NCBI GenBank assembly: GCA_905250075.1
Contig: CAJNOP010000004.1
Coordinates: 4,542,952-4,606,951, forward strand
Reading direction: 5' to 3'
DNA: 64,000 bases
Source: Rotaria sp. Silwood1
Lineage: Eukaryota > Rotifera > Eurotatoria > Philodinida > Philodinidae
A model generated the notes under the pieces. It had not been told where the DNA came from, did no database searches, and saw nothing but the letters and a program-made list of their open reading frames with translations. The translations under genes were made by a program, and so were the position numbers. The first letter of the stretch is position 1. Every line of letters begins with the position of its first letter. This document shows, one piece after another, positions 39,610 through 50,472 of the stretch.

Positions 39610-40002
39610 ATGGGTCTCTTAATGAATTTAACACCTGTTGTGGTTTTACTTTTGGGTTTTGTTAATTGTGTTGCTGCTGATGTTCATTCAGTGGGATCGA
39701 TAATTGGTGGCATTCTTAGTTTGGTAAGATATAATGTTTATTTTAAAAATTGAATTGTTTGATTTGACTTTTTTAAGATTATTCTCATATTGGATATTAT
39801 TGCTGCCGTTGAAATTCTTCGCTCAGGAAAAACAATGATAGAAAAACTACTTTGGATTTTATTTATTTTCTTCTTTCCTATTATTGGTAAGATTCAAATT
39901 TTTGGAAATTTCTAATTGATTACATTTTTTTTTCAAATATTATTTTATATAGGTTTAGTTGTTTATTTATTGTTTGGTCGTAGTCGATCGGCTGGTATCT
40001 AA
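39610..40002 (+). CDS. PLDc_N-type two-helix membrane microprotein
   Basis: Three exons, 39610-39723, 39778-39886 and 39953-40002, separated by introns of 54 and 66 bp, give 90 aa in frame. Residues 1-23 look like a cleavable signal peptide (LTPVVVLLLGFVNCVAA). Residues 28-52 are a hydrophobic segment ending in LDIIAAVEILRSG. Residues 62-82 form a second one, LLWILFIFFFPIIGLVVYLLFG, followed by R-S-R. The pattern of an Asp at the end of helix 1, then W-x7-P-x2-G-x3-Y-x3-GR in helix 2, is that of the PLDc_N (phospholipase D-nuclease N-terminal) domain. That domain usually forms the membrane part of bacterial cardiolipin synthases and also occurs alone. No catalytic HKD domain is present, so no enzyme activity is predicted. 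Function is unknown. Confidence 0.82.
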
Positions 40003-40701
40003 ACAATGATCAATGATTAGACATTTTTTCTCTATTATGAACTGATTCGATATTTGTTAGATTTTGGTTTTGCTTAGTCAAGCTCTCCCTCTCGAATGAA
40101 TATAAGAAAAATTTGTGACATTTAGAAGTGTAAAAATACGAATATAAATAAGATAATAATTTACAAATAATGATTCATATATGAAAAACAACTATCGGAT
40201 GATAAAAAATATTAACTAGACATGAAATAATTAGCTGATTCATATTGTTTGCTTACTATAAAACAATAGATTACAAATATTTTATTTTGAGTATATTTCG
40301 AGAACCTCTCATGTCAAGAATGAATATTTTAAATACTTAAGATTAATGACGGATGTACAAGACGTGTTGTTGTCATACATTCATACTATATTTTATTTTT
40401 AATGCAAAATATTGATTCAATTAATAGAAGACTTGTTAATAGGTTTTTTCTTTTTACAAAGTGCAAACAATGTTGAAAGATACAATTCAAATAAAAAAAA
40501 TAATCAATTAATATTTTTCCAAAATTAAGAATCTTTAACACAATAAATTCTATATTCTTATTCATTCTTCTTAAAAACATGACTAATATAATTTTTGATA
40601 TCTAAGTTTATGTCAATATCTATGATCACTATCATGTTTTTTTAAAATTACTCTGTATATTGATATAGAAAAATAAAATTAATTTGATATAAAGTATATT
40701 C

Positions 40702-41029
40702 AATGACACTTGATGATAAATTGTTCATGATATTATTTCATACTTTTTCTTAACATAGAAAGATTATATTTTTATCACATATATAACTAATCAAGATCTT
40801 TTATTTTTGCAAATTTCCGTTATTTAGCTAGAACTACGGGTGAAATACACAGAGAACATGTAAGTATTTCAATTTTCTGTAAGTATTTCATCAATAGTTC
40901 TAGCTGGAGAGCTGAAACTTTCAAAAATAAAAGATACTTGTTAGATATATATGTGATAAAAATGTCAGTTATCTATGACAAGAAAAAGTATAAAAAATGT
41001 CATTAACAATCTATCATCAGTTATCATGA
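40702..41029. mobile_element. Smaller foldback element (imperfect inverted repeat)
   Basis: Left arm words such as TACTTTTTCTT, TTTTTATCACATATATA, ATCTTTTATTTTTG and AGCTAGAACTA recur in the same order, reverse-complemented, in the right half. Arms of about 150 bp surround a short centre near 40860-40885. Arm divergence is higher than in the 37-kb element and the outer boundaries and target duplication are not clear. It lies about 700 bp past the PLDc_N gene. Confidence 0.65.
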
Positions 41030-44000
41030 GACATCCTATATATATATATAAATAGTTATTCAAATATAGATATAATTATCTGCTTGGATAGATCCGGTTC
41101 TGATTATCAACTGTTGAGTAATAAGTTAAGATTGAAATTTAAATAGCAAATATTGTTTCTAAATTTGTAACTCATCCAAGAGTTCTTTTTTGAAAGACTA
41201 CGTCTGAATACCATTCTACTGATTCACTTTTGAAAACTGATTCTTTAAGGATATGTTCTTTTTTTTGTGTTGACAGTTTAGATGATTTGATTATATTAGA
41301 AGACAATGTCGACTAATTTATTTATGTTTCCGGATATTCCAGTTTCATTATAGGTTATCCTAATGTCATAAAAATCTATTTATCATTTGTGTTATGTTTA
41401 TGCGAATATATTATCTCTAGATCTATATTTATCCTTCACAGAATATGATTCACTATGTATTTCTAATCTCTTTCTAGAAAGTGTCTATTGATATCAACAA
41501 AATATTTGATCTCTTTTTTTTTATTAAATTAAAATAATAAATTCAGATTCGATCTCTTTGCTTTTTTTTATTTAAAAATCTTCGTAGAATGAAAAGATGA
41601 TGAAAGAAATAACAATTAATACAATCATGAATAAAAAAAAAAACTAATCACATATTCTTTAATTCTATTTTGATTTGATTGTGTTTTTTTAGCACATTAT
41701 TTATGGTAGATTACATTTCTATACTGATAATAAAAAAGAAATAAAGCGTTTTATCATCTTCTATTTCTTTTGTAATTTTACGTACGTAATCAAATTGATA
41801 TGTATTGTGAATCAAAGAAAAAACTCATGCACCATCAAAAGAAAAAAATACAGTTATATTTTGAAATTTTTTATTATGATTAATTTTAAAGCAATACAAG
41901 ATAGTAATAAATCTATCATTCTATATCTTTTTCTTCTTTAGTTCATATTTTTTCAAAATCGAAAGCATACCAAATTGTCTTATTATTATCTCTTTTAATT
42001 TTGAAATATACATACAATTCTACTGGGAATTCTATTTGAGAGAAATACATTCATTTTAAAATTTGCTAAATAACATTCAATAATATGACAAATTTTACTG
42101 CAACAATTTTAGTAATAAATACGAGAGTTTCCTGTTAGTTGATGTCGTTTTAACCTATAGTATTTCTTTAGTAGTATGGTTTCTGGTTTTTAAATATTTT
42201 TAAATGTAAATAAGGATTTCATCTATTTATTTGATAACAAAGTCTTTGCAATGTTTAATTATTATTCTTATAATTTCAACGAACAAGGCAAATAATTCGT
42301 ATAGATTTGCATATGAAAATCGCTCGCAAATTAACTGATCTACATACTTATATAGTAAAATAAATAATAAAATAACACTTTATGTAAAGAAAATTCTACT
42401 TACAATATTTAACTATGTTGTTTTGTTTTTTAACGACAGATATGATTCAATAAAATCAATCTAGACCTATTGAAGAGAATATAAGGCTTGGAATAAAACA
42501 CATTTTCGAGCTGATCCTCAGAATTCAATAAAAAGAAACGACGTTTTATATATAAAGATGGGTAATTTAGCGAAACTAAAAGAGGTGCAAATAGGAAATT
42601 ACTGAAAAATACCATTCGTTTTATAATATTTTCTGGAACTCTTATAGCAGAGATGGAACTGGTTCAGGTTTTTTTAGCACTGATATCGGTACCGATAAGT
42701 TTGTCAGTAGACCGGTTGGTCTGAAATCCATGTCGATATTTAACTAACGAGTTATCGTACATTCCATCTGTGGATAGTGATATATGACAAAATCAACCTT
42801 CATCAAAGTCTCATTACACATACTCTATGATAGACAAAGAGCAAAACAAATTACTAAGACACTCCGGTACCAATTCCATTTCTATGTTATAGTATCAGAA
42901 GAATAATAGTAAATATAACTGTACTTCCTATTTCTAATGACACAAGTCAAAAGTTAAAGTCGCATCTTTATATCGTGTTCTAGAAATTGAAATCAATCCT
43001 ACTCATGAATTTTTTAGAACTTTTTTTAAACTTGCAAAAAATTCTTGGATCTCAAATCAATTAAAATACATGTTTTACTATGCGAAATAGGGAAAGCTAT
43101 TATTTTTGATGTAACCAAACTGAATAATTTCATGATAGATATACAACTGTCGATATGCAACTGACACAAAAGATATTAACCACTCTCGATCTTTCAAATT
43201 CTAGTTTATCAGAAAATGAACACTTATAACGAATTAACATAATTGTTAGATCCACAAAGTAAACAAGAAAGAACTTTGAAACAATGGAATACAAATGTAA
43301 GTATTAAACGAATAAATAGTAACAACACAAATAAAAGATAGAGGATCTACAATAATAACTTACATTCCAAACAGAACAATGAATGAAGACAAAATATTTT
43401 GACAGTTAATTAACATTAGAAATTTATAATTCAATGTATTTTGCATTTATATCATATAGCTAAATATGATATATGCCTTTCATATTTCGGTCATGAAGAC
43501 TTGTCCTGACAAGTTTTTCTTGAGATGATGAATCTCATTTTTAGATTTATATCTCTTAAATATAGAATTAATACATTAAACATGAGCAATATTAAGTGTC
43601 ATTATAAAATGCTACACCTAATAAAATTAAAAAGAAATAAATTAATAAGCATCGGCTTTGTTCTAACAAGAAAAGTTAATGTTAAATCAAAAGAACGTAC
43701 ATTAATCTCAAAAATAAATTTAGACCTAATATAATTTCCAAGAGACGATAGTACATTTAATCCACCAATCAAAAAAAAAAGAACTTGATGCACTAATTAA
43801 AATAATAGATGTACTTCAATGAAGTTCTGCGTCATAAAGCTTAATACTGACAAGCACTTAACATAAAACACTAAAATATCACATCAAAATAAAGACTGGA
43901 AAATAGAAATGAAAAAATAGGTTTTTAAGAATTTGTCTTTCTTTTTTTATGAATTTAATTTCACGTAATACAATCTAGCATAATATGTTCAAGAAATACA

Positions 44001-44135
44001 TCTTTATTGAAATTTCAAAGCAAAAAAATATTTATCATAAATTTTTCAGCGATTGTTTTTGTAGATAACCATATGTATTGATGTGGTGGAATTAGAAGAT
44101 GTTCATTAAAAAAAAAATCTTATAACAATTTTCAG
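41030..44135. other. Intergenic, no gene seen
   Basis: Very AT-rich. Short frames at several places show no recognisable protein family. No RNA gene was recognised. Confidence 0.5.
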
Positions 44136-44250
44136 AGGCGGAGTGACCGAGGGGGATGGAGTCACCATTCTGCTTCAAGAAGTTTTGACTCGAACTCTCT
44201 TCGGATTTGAAAATTTGGATGGGTCACTTTTCTTCAAGTTTGAAGAACTT
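44136..44250. repeat. GC-richer island, possible tRNA-derived SINE fragment
   Basis: GGCGGAGTGACCGAGGGGG resembles the 5' end and A-box of a serine/leucine-type tRNA (TGACCGAGGGG). About 40 bp later GACTCGAACTC loosely resembles a B-box. The cloverleaf cannot be completed, so it is not a tRNA gene. Short inverted words (GTGACC / GGGTCAC, CTTCAAGAAG / CTTCAAGTTTGAAG) are also present. A decayed SINE is one reading; another unclassified repeat is equally possible. Confidence 0.3.
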
Positions 44251-45812
44251 GCTTAGCAATTTTCTCTGATTTAGGATCAATCTTTCTACTACGACGTCAT
44301 TACGTCGTTTCTGACACTTTAGAAGATTATACGTATGCAATTAACTGTACTATAAGTCAGGATTTATATTCATGAGTAGTGGTGACACTAATGAAATTTC
44401 TAGACTGCTCATTATTTCAAGTATTATAATTCAACAACTACCTTGACGTCATTATTTTTGGTTCATTCATTTGTTCTTGTGTAATTCATTGATTTCAACA
44501 AGATAGGACTCAGGAAAACAAAATTTTACAAAAAATAACAATCGAAAGCTTTATTTTTATTTTTTACATATTTTTATGTTATAAATACTAAATAATGACT
44601 TTCTTTGCTTATCATATTATTTTAATTTAAATAGTTAAAAATCTTCTGTTATAATTCTAATAATATACTATATTAATTTATAATAATTAATTGAACAGAA
44701 CATAATGAGAAATAATTATAGTATGAAATAAATCTGGTGAAAAAGCTAAAAATATAAACATACAAATATGTCAAATAAAATCAGCGATTCTGCAAAATAG
44801 ATATGTATTAATCTATCTTTGTTTTTTCTATGACAAATATTTAAAAAGCATGAATAAACTTGTCAATGATGACAAAGAAGAATTCATGGTTAAGTAAACA
44901 ATACTATAAGAACTTTTCAATTTCGATCAATAATTGCTTGATCAATCAAAATCTTTTACTTTTTTCAAAATTTTTAACAAATTCATGGGTCTTATGAATC
45001 TTATTAAAAGAAATGAAGACTTACTCTTTTCGCTGAATAACCAGGAACTAGTGGTTAGAGCAAAACTTTTTTTTCTGTATTTCTTATATAAGAGAAGCAT
45101 TGAAGGATGTCTGGGCTTTTTATTTCTTTTCTTTTGAAAGATAACCTATGATATTTTCTATAGGTTGTACTTGAAATATATTTCTATTTGACAAAATGGA
45201 AGAATTTTATGTGAAAAGAATATTTCTCATGACAGAAAAATGTACTTCAGCTTTTGCTTTTTTTTTTCTCTAACAAGACATAATTGTAAATCCAACTATA
45301 TGCATAGATAAGACTATTTTTCGAAAACAACGAAATCCGATTCTTTTATTTATTAAAATCATCATTTTTTATAATGAATTTTTAATCAATGCCAAAGCTG
45401 ATTATAATAAGAATGGTTCATGTTTTTAACAAAAATACTTTAACAAGATTTTTTTTCAACACTTTTGTAAATGTTTCTTTTTCTTTTTTTTTGATACCTA
45501 TAAAATTATTACACATTCTCTATAGAAGACAAAAACAAATTCACTTTTTTTCAGACCTAGACAATAATAGAATTACTGTAAAACTTCTGTTTTAATAAAA
45601 ACAAAAACAGATCGAAGGCACTCGGTATTTTTTTTCAGACGAATTTTTTCTTTATATGCATAAATAATCGATGAAAGCACGTTCGTGGCCGTAGAAACGG
45701 TGACATGAGAGAGAAAGAGAATGACAAAAAAAAATAACATTCATCAACTTATTTTGCTTTTTTCTGAAACAACACTTTTGTAGGATAGGATATTTATTTT
45801 AGAGAAAAATAA
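44251..45812. other. Intergenic upstream of the monooxygenase gene
   Basis: AT-rich, no exon recognised. It should contain the promoter of the 45813 gene, but no distinctive element is visible. Confidence 0.5.
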
Positions 45813-47488
45813 ATGGCAGATTTTGAACAATCTTTGTTATCGTCAACAGAAGACAGGTAAAAACCAATAGATAAAAAAAATTGAGATAAAATATTCAATT
45901 TTTTTTAATATATTTAAGAATAAAACATGGTGTAGTAGTTCTTGGTGGTGGTTGGTCTGGTCTTTATGCTTTAAAATATCTTTTAGCTGAAGGTCTTGAT
46001 GCACATTTATACGAAAGTCGTTCAAATATTGGTGGTATTTGGTATTTTGATGAAAATGAAAATGTTAGCGGTGTTTATAAAACAGCTCATGTTACATCAT
46101 CAAAAACATTTTTACATGCATCTGATTTTCCAATTCCGACTACAATTGGGGAATTTCCTCATCATGAAGAAGTTCTTGCTTATTTACATTCATATGCTGA
46201 TCATTTTAAACTTTGGTCAAATATTCATCTTAATTCAAAAATTGTACGTGTAGAACCACAATGGACTCTTACATTAAATGATGGTTCAAATATAATTGAT
46301 TGTGATTATCTTGTTGTTTGCTCAGGACAACATCAAATAGCTAATGATCCACGTTCAAGTTATCCATTTAATCAATTTACTGGTACATTTTCTCATAGTA
46401 TAACATATAAAACTCCATATGATAATAAATTTATTAATAAAAGAATTCTTGTTGTTGGTGGTGGTGAAACAGCAAGTGATTTAGCTGTTGAATTAAGTGC
46501 TACAGTAGCTAAACGTGTATATATGAGTATTCGTGAAGGACAATGGTTTCAATCACGTATATTAGGACAACAACCAGCTGATATTATGTATACAATGTTA
46601 ATGAGATTATTTGGTTATTATAATAATATATTCGTTCGTTGTTGGAGACGAATGTTTTTTGTACCTATGTGGGGTAGTGGTGGTACAGGTGTACCTTATT
46701 GGGCTCCAACAGTACCATTTTTACATGGTTTTATTAATAAAAGTCGAGAAGTTGTTGATTATATTGCACTTAATCGTGTTGTTCCAAAACGTGGAATTAA
46801 AAATATTGATGGACAATTAATAACATTTGATAAAGAAGAAAATCCAATTGAAATTGATCATATTCTTTTATGTACTGGTTTTCAATGGACACATCCATTT
46901 TTTTCTAATACAGATATACATGATTTATATAAACTTGTTTTTGCATCTGGTGTTAATGGAACTTTAGCATTTGTTGGTACAGCAAGACCAGTATTTGGTT
47001 CTATACCAACAATGGCAGAATTACAAGCACGTTGGATAGCTGCAGTATTTTCTGGTCGACGACATTTACCATCAGAAAAAGTAATGGCTCAACGTCGTCG
47101 AGCATATTGGGCAAGACATGCTTGTCTTTATCCACATGATCATAAACGTCTTAAACAATTAGTTAATCTTTTCGAATATAGTGATGTCATTGGTGATGAA
47201 TTAGGTGTACGAATTAATTTATTTTATTTATTTTTTCGACATCCAATAGCTTGGTATCATATTTATTGTGCTTCTCCATGGTCACCATTTCTGTTTCGTA
47301 TTGGTCGATTATCATCGGACGATGAAAAATTAGCTTATCAACGACATTTATCATGTATACCCGAAAAAAATCAAACATTTCATCGATATAATGATCTTAT
47401 GCTATATGCATGGTTAATAATAATATTTTGTTTGATTATTTTCATAATTTTAATGTTAATTTTCATGTTTTTTTATTATTATAAATAA
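45813..47488 (+). CDS. FMO: Flavin-containing monooxygenase (FMO family)
   Basis: Two exons, 45813-45856 and 45919-47488, with a 62-bp intron, give 537 aa, the usual length of animal FMOs. The FAD-binding glycine motif is GGGWSG at 24-29. The FMO-identifying motif reads FTGTFSHSITY at 168-178. The NADPH-binding motif is GGGETASD at 195-202, and LLCTGF at about 331-336 matches the (F/L)ATGY-type motif. The last 30 residues are almost purely hydrophobic, ending YYYK, a tail anchor typical of ER-membrane FMOs with the catalytic part in the cytosol. The family uses NADPH and O2 to oxygenate soft nucleophiles (N, S) or ketones. The real start is at the short first exon; the long open frame has no ATG before 46523, so an unspliced model would lose the FAD site. 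It lies 1.1 kb upstream of, and on the same strand as, the isoprenoid enzyme. Confidence 0.92.
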
Positions 47489-47663
47489 TAGATAACTGTT
47501 TTTTTTAAGTTAATTCATACAAATGGAAAATCTTTTTTCTGTTAAAAGAAGATTAATTTTTCATGTTTTCTTGTAAATCCTTTGTCATTCACTGTGATCG
47601 TTTAAAAGAAATTTTGATTACTCTTTTTTCTCTGTACACAGTATTATGTATAGATGAAACATA

Positions 47664-47669
47664 AATAAA
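47664..47669 (+). terminator. Poly(A) signal of the monooxygenase gene
   Basis: AATAAA about 175 bp after the stop codon. Confidence 0.6.
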
Positions 47670-48619
47670 AGAATTCGAGAACAGCTGCCCTTCACTTTCT
47701 TATTTGTCATTTACTTTTTCTTTTTTTTTTATTGACGTCACAGACACATCACAATCTTATATTGTTGACAATTACACCTCCATCTATTATATAAAACAGA
47801 AATAGTATAACTAGTTCTTGCTGTAATTATCATTGGGTAAAGTCGTGACTATAGAAAAGAAAATGAATTCAAGAGATAACTTTCCTCAACACTTCATGCC
47901 TATATACGACATGCACGAGTCTCAGTTTAACTAGGTAACAGTCTATTTAGATTTCAAGCCAACTGCGAATGAACACGATTTCATATCAATCAAAATGATT
48001 AATAGTCCCACTGGGCATCAATCTCAGAAGTATCTATTTGATAGAACATTGTTTCGACTGAGATTGACGTATATTTAGTTCATATCGAAAATCTTTTGTT
48101 GATTAATCAAAATGAAAAGTACAGATACTTTTTTTTTGCTCTTGAATAAATATCATTCTATTTTGCTTTCTTTCTCTTCACAATGTGTCTTATTCATCTC
48201 AAACTTACGACTAAAGTTAAGAACAAATAGTCCTGTTTTGATCGCATGCTTTTTTATTACGTTGATGATTCATCACCTTTCGTCACTACTTGAGTAAATG
48301 TTCTATTTCTTTTTTCTTTCCGCTTTCTTTTTTTTTTTATTCTACTCTTTAAAAAAACTGTCGGTTGTCACCGTCAACCATCATCATAACATTGCATTAA
48401 CTTACGGCTTCGTTATTCTGTAAAATATCCTTGGAGAAAGAGTAGGAGCCAGCATAGAAGAAAAAAAAAAGAAGGGGTAGGCGGAAAATATGAAACATCG
48501 ATAAAATTCTACAATTGCTTGATCATGTAACGAAGAACAAAACAAATGATTTTATTATTGAAAGGAAATTTTACGGATAAATGTATTTGTCCTCTTTTAT
48601 TATTATTATTTTTTTCTAG
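47670..48619 (+). other. Spacer between monooxygenase and isoprenoid-enzyme genes
   Basis: About 1 kb, T-rich, no exon recognised. A TTTTTTTCTAG directly before the next ATG looks like a splice acceptor, so the downstream gene may have a non-coding (or additional coding) upstream exon in this spacer. Confidence 0.5.
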
Positions 48620-50368
48620 ATGGATACTTTAGATACTGACACATACTTCGAATTTAAGACCTATGAAGAATTTCAAAAAGAACGATTGAAATTAAATTAT
48701 GATAGTACATTAAAATTATGGTATTCATTACCTAATGGTCTCCCAGCAACTGATAACAATCTAGTCAGACGGCAAACACCTAAACAACAACGAGCACGTT
48801 TAAGAAAAATGAAATTTTTTGCTTTTTATTGTACATTGTTCAAAAAAACCTTTCTCAAAAAAAAAATTCATTCTAAAGGTAAATAAAAAAAAACGTTTTA
48901 ATAATTAATTGAGCTAGGACTGTATAACAAATTAATTTCGATTATTGTCGATTTTCAAGATAATTTTCAATGAAACTATTCAAAGAGTATAAATTAGATT
49001 ACTATGGGCTTATATCAAAGAATCAAATTCACCAAGATCACATAAAAATTATAATTTTTAAGATAGATCACAGAAAATATTTGGTTGATTTTGTTTTTTT
49101 TATTATTCTAATATAGTAGTTTTTAAAGCAAAACAAAAATAGAACAATATACTTTAATAAAAATTTGATTTTGTTTTTTTCTTTAAGGTTTTCGACTATG
49201 GAATGAAACATTAAATGTACCCACATTAACAGATGACTCACTTTATGGTATCTATCAATCAATGGGTCGAATCACTTCAGAGTTTCTTAATAAAGGACTA
49301 CGATATGATGAAACCATCAGTTATGAAGAGTTATTTAAAGCTGGTCGAACTGTTTGGTTCATGATTGCTTTTCAAATGCAACTTAACTTACCTTTAATTT
49401 TAACTGATTCTATATTTGGTTATAATATGCTTTATCCATATACAGATGATTTAGTCGATTGTAATGATATCAGTAGAGAAGCAAAAGTCGATTTCGCAAA
49501 ACTTTTCCATGAACGACTACTGATTGGCGAACCAACATATGATCCTACAGTACATTTTGATGGTAAACAATCAAATGTTTCGGAATTAAATTTACCTCCA
49601 TCATTAAAATCACAAGCTAATCGTATAGTCAAAATATTTGATATGGTTAAATTTATTGAAAATGATTGGAGGCGTGGTGATGAATATGAAGGTGTTTATA
49701 TGAGTTTAGCTACAATACATGAATCACAAATGAAATCCACATTACAACATGCAAGAACTGAAGATGGTTATGAACCAACAATGACACAAGTCGAACAAGT
49801 TAGCGCAGAAAAAGGTGGTGCATCATTAATAGCTGCTGGATTTTTAATTGAAGGACGATTAACACGAGCTAAAATGGCTTATTTAGAATATTTAGGATTT
49901 GGTTTACAATTACTTGATGATTTACAAGTAAGTTTTAATATTTAAATTAATATTTGAAAAGATAATATTCTTTTTTTTTTTGTTTCTTTTTAGGATGTAA
50001 AAGAAGATATGAAAAATAATCATCGAACAATTTTTACTCAAACTCTTGCTGAAGGTCGATCATTAGATGCACCAACAGCACGTCTTATACAATATTGTTA
50101 TTGTGCACCAGCATATGAAAAATTTAGTGATGATCAACGTACAGTTTCAGATCGAAAAACTGGTGTTACATTAGCGCAATATGTTCGAATATCAATGATG
50201 ATGTTTTCTGTTGTATTAGTTTTAGAAGCTGCATCACGATTACAAGAATATTATTCAAAAGAATTCTATTGTGAATTATCTTCATTAAGTCCAATTACAT
50301 TTAATGATCTCAAAACAGTTCGTGTTGAAGAAACAATTTGGGCTATTGTACGAAATCAATGGTTTTGA
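48620..50368 (+). CDS. Class I isoprenoid enzyme (prenyltransferase/terpene-synthase fold)
   Basis: Three exons, 48620-48878, 49188-49927 and 49994-50368, join in frame to 457 aa. The aspartate-rich motif DDLVD lies at 173-177 and a second, DDLQD, at 330-334 in LGFGLQLLDDLQDVKED. Two Mg-binding DDxxD motifs about 155 residues apart on an all-helical protein are the hallmark of trans-prenyl diphosphate synthases. Classical terpene synthases keep only the first and have an NSE/DTE triad second. The usual GGKxxRP substrate motif near the N-terminus of prenyl synthases is not seen. Instead there is a basic N-terminal extension of about 110 residues. The enzyme is therefore a divergent family member; condensation or cyclisation of an allylic diphosphate is expected, and the product is unknown. 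It is close to and collinear with the monooxygenase gene. Horizontal acquisition is possible but unproven. Confidence 0.78.
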
Positions 50369-50466
50369 TAAATTATTTTTTTAGTCTTTTATTTAACAAA
50401 TTGTGATAATCTACTGATTTTATTAATATATGTTTTGATGTTTTTTTATGTTGCCAAAAAAATCAA

Positions 50467-50472
50467 AATAAA
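50467..50472 (+). terminator. Poly(A) signal of the isoprenoid-enzyme gene
   Basis: AATAAA about 100 bp past the stop codon. Confidence 0.6.

Noticed and set aside
46611..46820. A + strand frame inside the monooxygenase exon
   Set aside because: It is a shifted-frame shadow of the FMO coding sequence, which has all family motifs in the other frame.
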